Below are positions 10,033-19,586 of a stretch of DNA of 64,000 nt, one piece after another. Origin of the DNA: Psychrobacter sp. AH5 (lineage in GTDB: Bacteria > Pseudomonadota > Gammaproteobacteria > Pseudomonadales > Moraxellaceae). The DNA lies in NCBI RefSeq assembly GCF_040371085.1, contig NZ_JAMBMT010000001.1:2903973-2967972 (forward strand), read 5' to 3'. The notes beneath the pieces were generated by a model. The model made no database searches. It was not told where the DNA came from and saw nothing but the letters and a program-made list of their open reading frames with translations. Position numbers and translations under genes: made by a program. Within the stretch, counting starts at the first letter, position 1. Each line of letters opens with the position of its first letter.

Positions 10033-10066
10033 TTAATAGCTTCTCAGTTGAGAGGCTATTAATTTT
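10033..10066 (+). terminator. Rho-independent terminator now carrying an IS insertion
   Basis: A 13-bp stem, TTAATAGCTTCTC with GAGAGGCTATTAA (one G-U pair), has a 4-nt AGTT loop and then TTTT. The insertion sequence begins at 10067, immediately after this T-run. The target duplication TTAATTTT includes the end of the right arm and the T-run, so the original terminator had at least one more T (seen at 10790). Confidence 0.85.
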
Positions 10067-10781
10067 GGGGCTGTAGTAGATAAGCACTATGCTAGACTAC
10101 TTTTATGAAGATAACCCATTGTAAACTCAGTAAAAAAGTACAGCGAAGGCTGTTAGAGTTTTTCACAGCTGAAGTGACTGCTAGAACAGCCGCAGATTTG
10201 CTTGATATTCAGCCTAATACTGCTGCACTTTTTTATCATAAAATAAGACTTGTGATAGATTACCATCTCTCATTAGAAGCTGATGAGCTTTTTGATGGTG
10301 AAGTCGAATTAGATGAAAGTTACTTTGGCGGTGTACGCAAAGGTAAAAGAGGTCGCGGGGCTGCTGGTAAAACCGCTGTATTTGGTATTCTAAAACGAAA
10401 CGGTAAGGTTTATACCATTGTCGTAGCAGACACCAAACAGACTACTCTAATGCCTGTTATTAAGCGTAAAATCAAGCCTGACAGCTTTGTTTATACGGAT
10501 AGCTATCGAAGTTACAACGCATTAGATGTGAGTGAGTTTAAACATTTCAGAGTCAATCATTCTAAAGAGTTTACTTGCGGTAAAAACAATCACATCAATG
10601 GCATTGAGAACTTTTGGAACCAGTCTAAACGAACTCTAAGAAAGTATAATGGGATCGATAAGAAGAACTTCCATTTATTTTTAAAAGAGTGCGAGTTTAG
10701 ATTTAACTATGGCTCACCATCTAATCAGCTGAAAACCTTGAGAAAATGGTGTGATATTTAATCCTTATCTACTACAGCCCC
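10067..10781 (+). mobile_element. IS1595-family insertion sequence (715 bp, complete)
   Basis: Perfect 18-bp terminal inverted repeats: GGGGCTGTAGTAGATAAG at 10067-10084 and its reverse complement at 10764-10781. Both ends are flanked by the same 8-bp direct repeat TTAATTTT (10059-10066 and 10782-10789). An 8-bp target duplication and a single DDE transposase of about 218 residues fit the IS1595 family (IS1016-like group). Matching ends and an intact gene suggest a fairly recent insertion. Confidence 0.93.
10105..10761 (+). CDS. IS1595-family transposase
   Basis: The 218-residue transposase has an ISXO2-like DDE domain: VELDESYFGG (first Asp), YTDSYRSYNAL (second Asp) and HINGIENFWNQSKR (third acidic or Asn position). 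A Gly/Arg/Lys-rich stretch RKGKRGRGAAGKTAVFG follows the first Asp, as in IS1016-type elements. The N-terminal 50 residues form a short helical DNA-binding region (ARTAADLLDIQPNTAALF). The frame is intact and ends just inside the right terminal repeat. Confidence 0.93.
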   Translation: MKITHCKLSKKVQRRLLEFFTAEVTARTAADLLDIQPNTAALFYHKIRLVIDYHLSLEADELFDGEVELDESYFGGVRKGKRGRGAAGKTAVFGILKRNGKVYTIVVADTKQTTLMPVIKRKIKPDSFVYTDSYRSYNALDVSEFKHFRVNHSKEFTCGKNNHINGIENFWNQSKRTLRKYNGIDKKNFHLFLKECEFRFNYGSPSNQLKTLRKWCDI

Positions 10782-10823
10782 TTAATTTTTATATAGTTAC
10801 ATTCACAAGGAGGTAATAAGCAC

Positions 10824-11396
10824 ATGATGGAAATATGGCTACCCTTAACTCCTGTAATAGTATTCTATTTATTTATATTCCGATATAACCGCAAAAGAAA
10901 ACGTAGGACTATTTGGAAAGGTAAAGTGCTCGATAACTTTATTATAATTTTTATATTGTCATTAGGTTTTTTTGCAGGTATTGCGCACATTTTAGATCCT
11001 AATAGCTATGCTAGAGGGATAGGAAGTGGAAACTTTAGTTATTTGTATACTACAGCAAGGATAATGGGCTGGTGGGTTTTAGCTTTAATGTATACAGGTA
11101 TCCATCATAGATTTATGAAAAAAGAAAATTTAATATGTTGTGAAAAATCTAAGCTAGAAGATGAACTAGATTTACAATGGATTGGATACAAAATTATATT
11201 CGTACTGATGTGTGCTACAGCTCTACTATCAGGTGGCTATAGTTTTATAACTCGTAATTGCTGGGGACTTTTTGAAAGTCGCTACATTCAAGATCCTTTT
11301 ATGTGGTGGGCAGAGCTTGGTTGGTGTATTGCAGGTATTATCGGACTGTTTGCTTATTTTAGACATATTCGCTATTGGGAAGGTGAGGAGGAATGA
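10824..11396 (+). CDS. Unrecognised five-helix membrane protein, first of a tandem pair
   Basis: 190 residues, family not recognised. Hydrophobic segments lie near residues 5-21, 38-58, 78-96, 122-138 and 158-178. Conserved with the next gene are DPNxYAxGIG, SYLYTT, ALLSGGY and a C-terminal block from CWG to RYW. A near-perfect AAGGAGGT lies 9 bases before the ATG. The stop overlaps the next start in ATGA, so the two are translationally coupled. The stretch looks more AT-rich than its neighbours, suggesting transfer. Just downstream of the insertion sequence, which may have altered its expression. Confidence 0.8.
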   Translation: MMEIWLPLTPVIVFYLFIFRYNRKRKRRTIWKGKVLDNFIIIFILSLGFFAGIAHILDPNSYARGIGSGNFSYLYTTARIMGWWVLALMYTGIHHRFMKKENLICCEKSKLEDELDLQWIGYKIIFVLMCATALLSGGYSFITRNCWGLFESRYIQDPFMWWAELGWCIAGIIGLFAYFRHIRYWEGEEE

Positions 11397-11950
11397 ACAT
11401 TCAAATATGGCTTCCCCTACTACCCGCTGCTGCACTTTATTTATTTGTTTTTTTATATAATCTAAAAAATAAGCATCAACCAATATGGAGAGGTAGAATT
11501 GGCAATAAAATAGGTATGGGTTTTATCATGCTACTGATCATATGGACAAGTAGCAGTCTGATAATAGACCCCAATAACTATGCAAAAGGTATTGGTGGCA
11601 ACTCCTCTTATCTATATACAACGGGCAGACAGCTCGCTTGGATTTTGATGGCTATTGGCTATAGCGGGGTACATGCCGAGTTTTTAAGTCAGGATAATAT
11701 GAAGCAAGGATGCAACGAGCAAAATACAGCCTCTTTATCTCAAGCGCTAAAGTTGATATATATTTTTGCTGCTATTTCAGCGCTTTTATCAGGTGGCTAT
11801 GGGTTTTTGACTCGTACTTGCTGGGGAATTTTTGAAAGTCGTTATATTCAAGACCCCTTTATGTGGTGGGCAGAGCTTGGTTGGTGTATTGCAGGTATTA
11901 TCGGACTGTTTTGCTATTTTAGATATATTCGCTATTGGGATGGAAGGTAA
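11393..11950 (+). CDS. Unrecognised five-helix membrane protein, second of a tandem pair
   Basis: The 185-residue paralogue of the preceding protein has the same five-helix layout. The two differ widely over the first 120 residues but are almost identical from ISALLSGGY onward, including SRYIQDPFMWWAELGW and CIAGIIGLF. The start overlaps the previous stop by four bases, with GAGGAGG as ribosome site. No enzymatic motif is visible; a membrane complex made of both products is plausible but unproven. Confidence 0.8.
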   Translation: MNIQIWLPLLPAAALYLFVFLYNLKNKHQPIWRGRIGNKIGMGFIMLLIIWTSSSLIIDPNNYAKGIGGNSSYLYTTGRQLAWILMAIGYSGVHAEFLSQDNMKQGCNEQNTASLSQALKLIYIFAAISALLSGGYGFLTRTCWGIFESRYIQDPFMWWAELGWCIAGIIGLFCYFRYIRYWDGR

Positions 11951-11992
11951 CAGGAAAACTGAGTCTCAGACTTGAAATGAGATAATTTAAAC

Positions 11993-13489
11993 TTAACTCC
12001 CAAAAATAACCTTCTTACCCGTCTGAAGTCCTGAAATCAGCGGTTGAATATTAGCAATATCCAAGTTCACTTGCGCGCGCGTACAAGCGACATATAATAG
12101 GCGCAATTCCTCAGGACTAATCTTAATACCGTTAGTAGTGACATCATAATAAAAGTCATCATCAAGCTGTACTTTACCCCATTCAAGCCCTTTGGCTTTA
12201 TGCGCGGTGGAGATCACATAATCCGCGTTCTCGATACGCGTTAAGCTATTGACTGCGCGGGTTAACACGCTAGTGCCATGATCATCGACCAGCTTAACTA
12301 AGGTCTTAAGGTCGCTGCCCTCAGAGGTTTCTGAATATTCTTGCACATCTGACCAGTTATAAAAGTAAGCCAGCTCCGGCACCCCATAAGCAGATTTCCC
12401 GTTTTTTAGATTTTCAGCGGCTTGGCAAAACTTTAGCATGCGCTCGGTATCGGCTTGTAGCGCTACCCGATGACCTAGTTTTAGACCCGTTAATAATTGC
12501 GACATAGCGGCGGCATTAGTACGGCAAAGAATGGCATCCTTTTTACTATGGATTAGACCCTTTACTGTTGAAGACTGTTTATTAGGATTGCCTTTGAGTG
12601 GCACCTCTTCTTGCAGTGCTTTGAGTAAAGTATTGGCCACCTCAGCGATAGGCTCGCCAAAGCGAAACGACTGGGTTAACAAGGTTTGCGGTAGCGGTAG
12701 TTTTTTCATGGCATTGACCGCGCCGCGCCATTCATAAATCTGCTGATGCGCGTCGCCAACATAGATTACTTGCTTGGATTGTTGGGTCAAAATACCCATC
12801 ATCAGCGGATCGGCATCTTGCGCTTCATCAAATAAGATAAAGTCCGCCGGAATACTAGGTTTGGATAACGCCCAAAGCTTAAGGTAAATATCGTGACCGA
12901 TACCGGCAGGATGACGGGCGTCAATCGATTGGAGCCAACGCTGCTCAACCGCCGGATAGAGCATTTCACGCAGCTGCTCGCTATCGGACTCATCGAGCCA
13001 TTTAGGGAATTCAATATGACGCGGGGCAGGATAGCTGGCGTGGGTGCTACAAAAGTTACTCACCGCATCACTGACAAAGCGAGACAAGCGCGCTGGGGTC
13101 AAAGTAATATATTTGTTGGAGCCTTCTATCTGCCGGCGCACTTGTACTGGCTGCAGACCTAAATCATCTCCTAAGCGTTTGGGCGAAAATCTCGGTAGCG
13201 ATAACTTAGCGGTAATGTCACGCGGCACATGACGGTAGGCGAGCGAGTGAAAAGTGCGGCATTCGACATGAGAGGGAAACTTAGCACGGGCATCATTAGC
13301 GATAGCTTTGTTAAAGGCCAAGTATAGGCCGCGACCCCGCAAACGCTCGCCAATAAGTTTTAGCGTCGTCGTCTTACCCGCACCAGCATAAGCAACCACT
13401 TTAAATGATTTGTGATCCATCGCCATATTGAGCGCGCTCAGCTGCTCCTCGGTCGGGTCACTCATATAAGCGGGCATCGATGCAGACAT
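11993..13489 (-). CDS. UvrD/Rep-like superfamily 1 ATP-dependent helicase
   Basis: 498 residues, shorter than UvrD (about 720). Motifs in order: AYAGAGKTTTL (Walker A, residues about 34-44), LAFNKAIAND, TFHSLAYRH (motif Ib region), FILFDEAQDADPLM (Walker B, DExQ), YVGDAHQQIYEWRGA (motif III), LTQSFRFGEPIA (motif IV), STAHKAKGLEWGKV (motif V) and LLYVACTRAQVNL (motif VI). The TFHSLAYRH and FNKA pattern resembles the FBH1-like branch of UvrD helicases. The native role (recombination or repair) is inferred. A TAGGTA ribosome site supports the ATG at 13489. It is convergent with the tandem membrane genes. Confidence 0.9.
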   Translation of the reverse strand: MSASMPAYMSDPTEEQLSALNMAMDHKSFKVVAYAGAGKTTTLKLIGERLRGRGLYLAFNKAIANDARAKFPSHVECRTFHSLAYRHVPRDITAKLSLPRFSPKRLGDDLGLQPVQVRRQIEGSNKYITLTPARLSRFVSDAVSNFCSTHASYPAPRHIEFPKWLDESDSEQLREMLYPAVEQRWLQSIDARHPAGIGHDIYLKLWALSKPSIPADFILFDEAQDADPLMMGILTQQSKQVIYVGDAHQQIYEWRGAVNAMKKLPLPQTLLTQSFRFGEPIAEVANTLLKALQEEVPLKGNPNKQSSTVKGLIHSKKDAILCRTNAAAMSQLLTGLKLGHRVALQADTERMLKFCQAAENLKNGKSAYGVPELAYFYNWSDVQEYSETSEGSDLKTLVKLVDDHGTSVLTRAVNSLTRIENADYVISTAHKAKGLEWGKVQLDDDFYYDVTTNGIKISPEELRLLYVACTRAQVNLDIANIQPLISGLQTGKKVIFGS

Positions 13490-13541
13490 AAATAGCTACC
13501 TAAAGTGGATAAATAGAATGAAGAGTAAAACCAGCGGGGTT

Positions 13542-13569
13542 AAAAAAAGCCACTGCGTAGACAATGGCT
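13542..13569 (-). terminator. Rho-independent terminator of the tat operon
   Basis: Read on the minus strand, the stem AGCCATTG/CAGTGGCT has a 6-nt loop followed by seven T. It lies about 130 bases after the tatC stop. Confidence 0.7.
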
Positions 13570-13701
13570 GATTAGAAGAAGAGGGACGCAATAACTGACT
13601 ATTTTGCTTGTTGTTTTTTTAGCAATAGATAATTCATAGTAAAAACAATTTTAGCAGATTGAGGCGCTCATTGTTATGAGAGATTTATTCGCTCAGCTTT
13701 G

Positions 13702-14592
13702 TTAACGCTCTAGAGGATTGGCAGCAAGCTCTTCAGCTGTCTTTTCTTTAATCAAAATCTTTGCTAGAAATAAGCCTAACTCAAATAATAACCACATCGG
13801 AAAAGCTAACATCAACATGGAGACGCCATCTGGCGGAGTCACTACCGCTGCTATCGCAAAGCAGCCGACTATAATATAGCGGCGCTTCTCTTCTAGACTC
13901 TTAATCGAGACGATGCCGACTAATATCAAGAGCAAAGTCACTACTGGAATCTCAAAGGTGAGTCCAAATACCATAAATAGCTTTAGTGCAAAGCTGAGAT
14001 AACTGTCGATATCGGTCATCGGTAACACATTTTGCGGAGCAAAAACAATGAAAAACTTTAGCACCCCTTTGAGCACCACAAAGTAGGCAAAAGCTACCCC
14101 GGCATAAAACAATACGATCGATGATAACAGCACAGGAATAGCGACTTTTTTCTCTTTTTTATAAAGACCGGGCGCTACAAAGGACCAGATTTGATACAAA
14201 ATATAAGGCATCGCAAAGAAGGCGGCGACAAATATAGTTAGCCGAATCGGTGCCATAAAGTTAGAGGTAATGTCGGTGGCGATCATTGTTGAGTTAGCTG
14301 GCAGCTGGGCGACTAGCGGATCGGATAAAAAATCATATAGCTCACGCGAGAAACCCACTAAGGCCAAAAATATCACCAAGATGGCGGCGCATATCTTAAT
14401 TAAATGGCGGCGTAGCTCAATTAGGTGTTCAGTGATAGGCATATCAGCCAAAGAGCCTAGTAAATCCTCAGACTCATTATCCCCAGTTTTATCACTATTA
14501 TTTTGATTAATAGCTTTATTATCTAAGGCCTCGGCTGATTCATCAACCGCTAGTTTTTCTTGCCGACTCTTTTTTCTTTTAAGTAGCTTCAT
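13702..14592 (-). CDS. tatC: Sec-independent protein translocase TatC
   Basis: Core receptor of the twin-arginine translocase, which exports folded proteins across the inner membrane. The 296-residue protein has six hydrophobic segments and the conserved HLIELRRHLIK before the first, QIWSFVAPGLYKKEKK in the first periplasmic/cytosolic region, and FGLTFEIPV. It carries a charged N-terminal extension of about 55 residues ahead of the usual start, rich in Lys, Asp and Asn; this is unlike E. coli TatC (258 residues). The start overlaps the tatB stop by four bases. Confidence 0.95.
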   Translation of the reverse strand: MKLLKRKKSRQEKLAVDESAEALDNKAINQNNSDKTGDNESEDLLGSLADMPITEHLIELRRHLIKICAAILVIFLALVGFSRELYDFLSDPLVAQLPANSTMIATDITSNFMAPIRLTIFVAAFFAMPYILYQIWSFVAPGLYKKEKKVAIPVLLSSIVLFYAGVAFAYFVVLKGVLKFFIVFAPQNVLPMTDIDSYLSFALKLFMVFGLTFEIPVVTLLLILVGIVSIKSLEEKRRYIIVGCFAIAAVVTPPDGVSMLMLAFPMWLLFELGLFLAKILIKEKTAEELAANPLER

Positions 14593-15212
14593 TTAGCGCT
14601 CTCCTTATGGGTTGAGGAGAGCTCGTCTACTTGAGTGTATAACAAAGTATCGGCTTTATAATTAGGCAAATAAGGCGGCGCAGGCAAACGCCTGTTTTTA
14701 TCATAAGCACCCAGGCGAAACCACATACTCTCCCAAGGGCGTGTCATCATCACACTTTTTTGCTCATCTTGAGAGGTCGACTGAGCACTGATAGGCTCAC
14801 CGTCAGCAGCTAAGCGGTTGTTATAAGCATATTTGTCCTCTACCGCTTGCCTATCTGCATCACTATCGTCAGTAGTATATTGAGTGGTATCAGAAGGAGT
14901 CTTATCCAGTCCTTGCAAGCTTTTATTTTGTGAGGACTCAAACTCTTGCATACTACCGCGCAGCTGCTCCATCTCACGCTTCATATCGGCTTCAGTTTGA
15001 CGAATTTTGGCAAGCTCTTTTTGCATCTGCTCGCGAGTTTCAGCCAAATCTAGCTCCGCTTCTATCTCTGATTGCAAAGTGGCAACGGTACGGCGAATCT
15101 TGCTATACCATTGTCCAGCGGTACGCGCTGCCTGTGGCAATTTCTCTGGCCCCAAGACAATCAAGGCGATCACGCCAAACAATAATAATTCAGAAAATCC
15201 GATATCAAACAT
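14589..15212 (-). CDS. tatB: Sec-independent protein translocase TatB
   Basis: Partner of TatC in binding twin-arginine signal peptides. The 207-residue protein has one N-terminal membrane helix (MFDIGFSELLLFGVIALIVL) followed by GPEKLP and an amphipathic/coiled-coil helix (residues about 30-100). The C-terminal tail is polar and variable, as in the family, with a final segment of repeated Pro/Tyr (PAPPYLPNY). It overlaps tatC by four bases and follows tatA. Confidence 0.94.
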   Translation of the reverse strand: MFDIGFSELLLFGVIALIVLGPEKLPQAARTAGQWYSKIRRTVATLQSEIEAELDLAETREQMQKELAKIRQTEADMKREMEQLRGSMQEFESSQNKSLQGLDKTPSDTTQYTTDDSDADRQAVEDKYAYNNRLAADGEPISAQSTSQDEQKSVMMTRPWESMWFRLGAYDKNRRLPAPPYLPNYKADTLLYTQVDELSSTHKESAK

Positions 15213-15291
15213 AAGCGTTAAACATCACTATCTCAAGGTAGCTAATAAACGGCACGCCACTACGCCGCTACCGATTTTACAATTAATAGTA

Positions 15292-15573
15292 TTAAACTTT
15301 GTGTTGATCATCGGCCGTAGAGCTGACTTTGATATCATCAACTTTGGTACCCGTCAGGTTATCACTGGCAGCATTGGCACTGTTGACGCTAGTATCATGA
15401 TCAAGTACGCGATGCTTTTTGATGTTTTCAGCCTCTTCATCTTTGACCGCTTCTTTAAAGCCTTTGACAGCGCCGCCTAAATCTTTACCTGCATTTCTAA
15501 GCTTCGAGGTACCAAATACTACCACCACGACCACTAAAAGAATGAGCCAATGCGTAATGGAAAAACTACCCAT
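15292..15573 (-). CDS. tatA: Sec-independent protein translocase TatA
   Basis: Pore-forming component of the Tat system. The 93-residue protein has a membrane helix (residues 5-21, LVVVVVVFG), then the [21 protein letters not shown] amphipathic-helix region with the typical F-G hinge and Lys/Gly pattern. The acidic tail is longer than in some family members. AAGGATAACGTT precedes the ATG. First gene of tatABC on the minus strand, about 80 bases ahead of tatB. Confidence 0.95.
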   Translation of the reverse strand: MGSFSITHWLILLVVVVVVFGTSKLRNAGKDLGGAVKGFKEAVKDEEAENIKKHRVLDHDTSVNSANAASDNLTGTKVDDIKVSSTADDQHKV

Positions 15574-15703
15574 AACGTTATCCTTATAACCTAGTATTTT
15601 GAGTTTATTAGCCTTTGCCTTTGTGAGTATACTTAGGCATTAACCAACTAACAATGTTAAGTATAATAATACTCTATTATAACCTGCATGGGATTTTAAA
15701 AGG

Positions 15704-15741
15704 TAAAAACAATAGCGCGGGCTAAAGTTATAAGCCGCGCT
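15704..15741 (-). terminator. Likely terminator of hisIE
   Basis: Read on the minus strand, AGCGCGGCTT pairs imperfectly with AGCCCGCGCT and is followed by ATTGTTTTT. It lies just past the hisIE stop and separates hisIE from tatA. Confidence 0.55.
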
Positions 15742-15784
15742 AACTAAATATAGGCAATGAGTAGTAACCGCTAATTTGTGTCAG

Positions 15785-16639
15785 TTAACGAGCATTTTTT
15801 TCATCGATACCCGACAGACCAAAACGCCGACCTAACTCATCAAGTACTGCCTCAGACTCTATATCGAACCAAGCAAGGCCGACTAGGCTATGAAACCAAA
15901 CATCCGCTACCTCATAAATAAGCTCTTTACGCGCTGCATCATAAGCGGCTTTATTTAATTGCTCATTACTATTGGCTAAGTCTTTGGCCGCAATAATGCT
16001 CTCGGTGGCTTCTTCGCCTATTTTTTCTAATATTTTATTAAGACCTTTAGTATACAGGCTAGCTACGTAAGAGCTATCCGCGGCAGCATTTTTGCGTTCA
16101 ATTAATACTTGATCAAGCTGCTGCAAGATAGAGCGCTCCGTTATCGCGCTAGATGCTAAAGTACTAGACGCAAAGCTATCTACTGTATTAGTACTTACTT
16201 TATTATCCATCGGTGGCAACGCTGGTTGTTTATGGCTAGAGCTATAAATGTCAGCGGGATCTTTTAAGATAGGATCAACGGCTTGCCAGCTAGGCTCAGC
16301 GCCGGATAAATCCAAACGCTGATAAAAGCAGGACGTACGTCCAGTATGACAAGCGATACCGCCCACTTGTGTGACGCTCAAAACGATCACATCGGCATCG
16401 CAATCTAAGCGAATATCGTGTACTTGCTGCGTATGACCTGAGCTTTCACCTTTATGCCAAAGCTTATTTCTGGAGCGCGAAAAATAGACTGCAGTTTGCG
16501 TTCGCGCTGTCAATTGTAGCGCCTCACTATTCATCCATGCCATCATCAAAATACGTCCTGACTGATGATCTTGCGCAATAGCAGGAATGAGGCCGTCTGA
16601 ATTAAATGTTATAGCGCTGAGCCAAGCAGGTACAGTCAT
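15785..16639 (-). CDS. hisI: Bifunctional phosphoribosyl-AMP cyclohydrolase / phosphoribosyl-ATP pyrophosphatase
   Basis: Fusion that catalyses steps 2 and 3 of histidine synthesis. Residues about 1-110 are the cyclohydrolase (HisI) with metal-binding [11 protein letters not shown] and [11 protein letters not shown]; residues about 185-275 are the pyrophosphatase (HisE) with [17 protein letters not shown] and [12 protein letters not shown]. The two are joined by a linker of about 70 residues rich in Ser, Thr and Asp, much longer than the short joint in E. coli HisIE. It is upstream of tatABC in the same direction. Confidence 0.93.
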   Translation of the reverse strand: MTVPAWLSAITFNSDGLIPAIAQDHQSGRILMMAWMNSEALQLTARTQTAVYFSRSRNKLWHKGESSGHTQQVHDIRLDCDADVIVLSVTQVGGIACHTGRTSCFYQRLDLSGAEPSWQAVDPILKDPADIYSSSHKQPALPPMDNKVSTNTVDSFASSTLASSAITERSILQQLDQVLIERKNAAADSSYVASLYTKGLNKILEKIGEEATESIIAAKDLANSNEQLNKAAYDAARKELIYEVADVWFHSLVGLAWFDIESEAVLDELGRRFGLSGIDEKNAR

Positions 16640-16777
16640 AGCGTCTCTGTCACTTTATAGAAGAAGAAAAAAGAGGATAAAGAGGTTTGATAATCAGCAA
16701 TAGATAATACTATACAGGTCGCTTGAATGCGACACACAATGCTATAAAAATTGAGTAAAAAAGGTAGATAGTGGGGG

Positions 16778-17230
16778 TCAAGCGCCCGTTTTTTTACTCT
16801 GATCAAGAGCTGATTGCAGGCTTTTATTAAAAGTAGTTATTTTATTTAAACGATAATCATAATTAACAAAATGCTGACGGGACTTTGCTACTAAAGAGCC
16901 ATCATGTAGGCGGGTGACTTTGGTATCGATATAGCATCCTGAGTTAGATAGCTGCTGTACGCCTACTTCAAATAGGAGCTCTTCACGTGCCCGTACCATG
17001 CTGACAAGCGTCAATTGTATATCATCTACTATTAAGCCTTGATGATCGGCCTGAATTCGCTGGATGCCTTTAGCATATAAGAAGCGATCGCGAGTCTCAC
17101 AAAGTAGCTGAGCAAGGCATTCTAAGGATAAGTAGTTACCAATGCCAACCTCACTAGTTCTTACTCGCATAACTGTCTCAAATACGAATACAGTATCATC
17201 GAAACTCAATTCTCTATCAGTTGAAATCAT
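16778..17230 (-). CDS. Hotdog-fold thioesterase/dehydratase family protein
   Basis: The 150-residue protein has the hotdog pattern: a central helix GNYLSLECLAQLLCETRDRF, then strands ending in VSMVRAREELLFEVGVQ and GCYIDTKVTRLHDGSLVAKSRQHFVNYDY. Proteins of this shape act on acyl-CoA or acyl-ACP thioesters. No clear catalytic residues let me name a subfamily. The ATG at 17230 follows AGGAG by 9 bases; a GTG directly before it is an alternative. Next to hisIE but with no obvious link to it. Confidence 0.6.
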   Translation of the reverse strand: MISTDRELSFDDTVFVFETVMRVRTSEVGIGNYLSLECLAQLLCETRDRFLYAKGIQRIQADHQGLIVDDIQLTLVSMVRAREELLFEVGVQQLSNSGCYIDTKVTRLHDGSLVAKSRQHFVNYDYRLNKITTFNKSLQSALDQSKKTGA

Positions 17231-17486
17231 CACTATAATCTCCTACTCATGAGATATAAAAAGTAAGGTGTTTAAGACACATACGTTATAAAAACACTAT
17301 CGATATTACTATGTACATTCATTTAAATGAATATATAGTTAATCATAGCCTAAAGTTAATTTCAATATATTTAGGAAGCTAGGATAGCAAAAGCTATCAA
17401 GCAGTTAGCCATTAGAACATTTGCAGAATAAATAAAAACTCTATAAGCACCTATTACTTGGTTTGTTATTAAAGTTAAAACTTTGA
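17231..17486. other. AT-rich intergenic region upstream of rpmI
   Basis: Divergent spacer between the thioesterase gene and rpmI. It holds the thioesterase ribosome site and, presumably, its promoter, which I could not place. A 149-codon minus-strand frame covering 17371-17820 is a shadow of rpmI and its leader. Confidence 0.4.
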
Positions 17487-17516
17487 TTGGCAAATGGTTA
17501 GCGAGTCTGCTAAAAT
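17487..17516 (+). promoter_or_regulatory. Probable sigma-70 promoter of rpmI-rplT
   Basis: The -35 TTGGCA (17487-17492) and -10 TAAAAT (17511-17516) are separated by 18 bases, with an upstream TG giving an extended -10. This leaves a leader of about 100 nt before rpmI, with a GCCTC/GAGGC hairpin near 17519-17536. Leader control by L20 is known in other bacteria; here it is only a possibility. Confidence 0.6.
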
Positions 17517-17626
17517 AGCGCCTCCCACCTCGAGGCAAATAGTTGATTGATTGGCTGTTTTTTAATAACCGCTGATAACGATTATCTGACGACCAGGTTC
17601 TATCAAAGACAAAGAGGCAAGTCATC

Positions 17627-17824
17627 ATGAAAGTTAAGATGAAAACCAGAAGCGGCGCCGCAAAACGCTTCAAAAAAACCGCGAATGGCTTCAAGCGCAA
17701 GCAAGCCTTCAAGAGCCATATTTTGACCAAGAAATCAGCTAAGCGTATTCGCCAACTGCGTGGTCTTAAGATGGTGGACAAGTCTGACGAAGCAGCAGTT
17801 CGTCGTATGTGCCCATACATCTAA
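17627..17824 (+). CDS. rpmI: 50S ribosomal protein L35
   Basis: 65-residue, strongly basic L35. The N-terminus [16 protein letters not shown] and the internal [16 protein letters not shown] are typical. It is followed 54 bases later by rplT. In many gammaproteobacteria infC lies directly upstream; here the preceding 400 bases hold no infC, and the next gene upstream runs the other way. Confidence 0.97.
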   Translation: MKVKMKTRSGAAKRFKKTANGFKRKQAFKSHILTKKSAKRIRQLRGLKMVDKSDEAAVRRMCPYI

Positions 17825-17878
17825 TCGATCTTTGCCGTTCAATAGCGCTTACTATATCTAAAAATCTTGGAGTAAATT

Positions 17879-18235
17879 ATGGCCCGTGTAAAACGTGGTG
17901 TACAGGCAAATCGCCGTCACAAAAAAATCTTAAAACGTGCAAAAGGCTACTACGGTGCCCGTTCACGTGTTTATCGTGTAGCAGTACAGGCAGTTACCAA
18001 AGCGGGTCAATACGCTTATCGTGACCGCCGTAACAAAAAACGTTCTTTCCGTCGTCTGTGGATCGCCCGTATCAATGCTGGCGCACGCTTAAACGGTTTG
18101 AGCTACAGCCGCTTTATCAACGGCATGAAAAAAGCGAACATCGATATCGATCGCCGCGTTCTAGCGGACATCGCTATGCATGATGCGGCTACTTTTAGTG
18201 TATTGGTCGAAAAAGCGAAAGCTGAATTGGCCTAA
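17879..18235 (+). CDS. rplT: 50S ribosomal protein L20
   Basis: 118-residue L20, needed early in 50S assembly and an autoregulator of its operon in other bacteria. Motifs: [17 protein letters not shown] at the N-terminus, [12 protein letters not shown] and [18 protein letters not shown] central region, ending in [16 protein letters not shown] precedes the ATG. A terminator follows at 18313, separating it from pheS. Confidence 0.97.
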   Translation: MARVKRGVQANRRHKKILKRAKGYYGARSRVYRVAVQAVTKAGQYAYRDRRNKKRSFRRLWIARINAGARLNGLSYSRFINGMKKANIDIDRRVLADIAMHDAATFSVLVEKAKAELA

Positions 18236-18312
18236 GTATTAGTCTTGCGCTAGCTGCTGAATAATTGAGTAGCTAGCAGTAAACTAATAGGCATTATCAG
18301 GTCGATATAAAT

Positions 18313-19475
<1,163 letters not shown>

Positions 19476-19586
19476 ACCGCTTTAAGGGAAAGGGCTATCC
19501 GTCATTCGCTTATTTTTAAGACTTTAGCTTTTGATACGCGCTTTTACTGCAAACTCTTTATTATAAAATTTAGATCCGAGATATTT

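Noticed and set aside
17371..17820. 149-codon minus-strand frame over rpmI and its leader
   Set aside because: It overlaps rpmI fully on the opposite strand; its protein is Arg/Leu-rich in the way shadows of basic ribosomal genes are, and it has no ribosome site.
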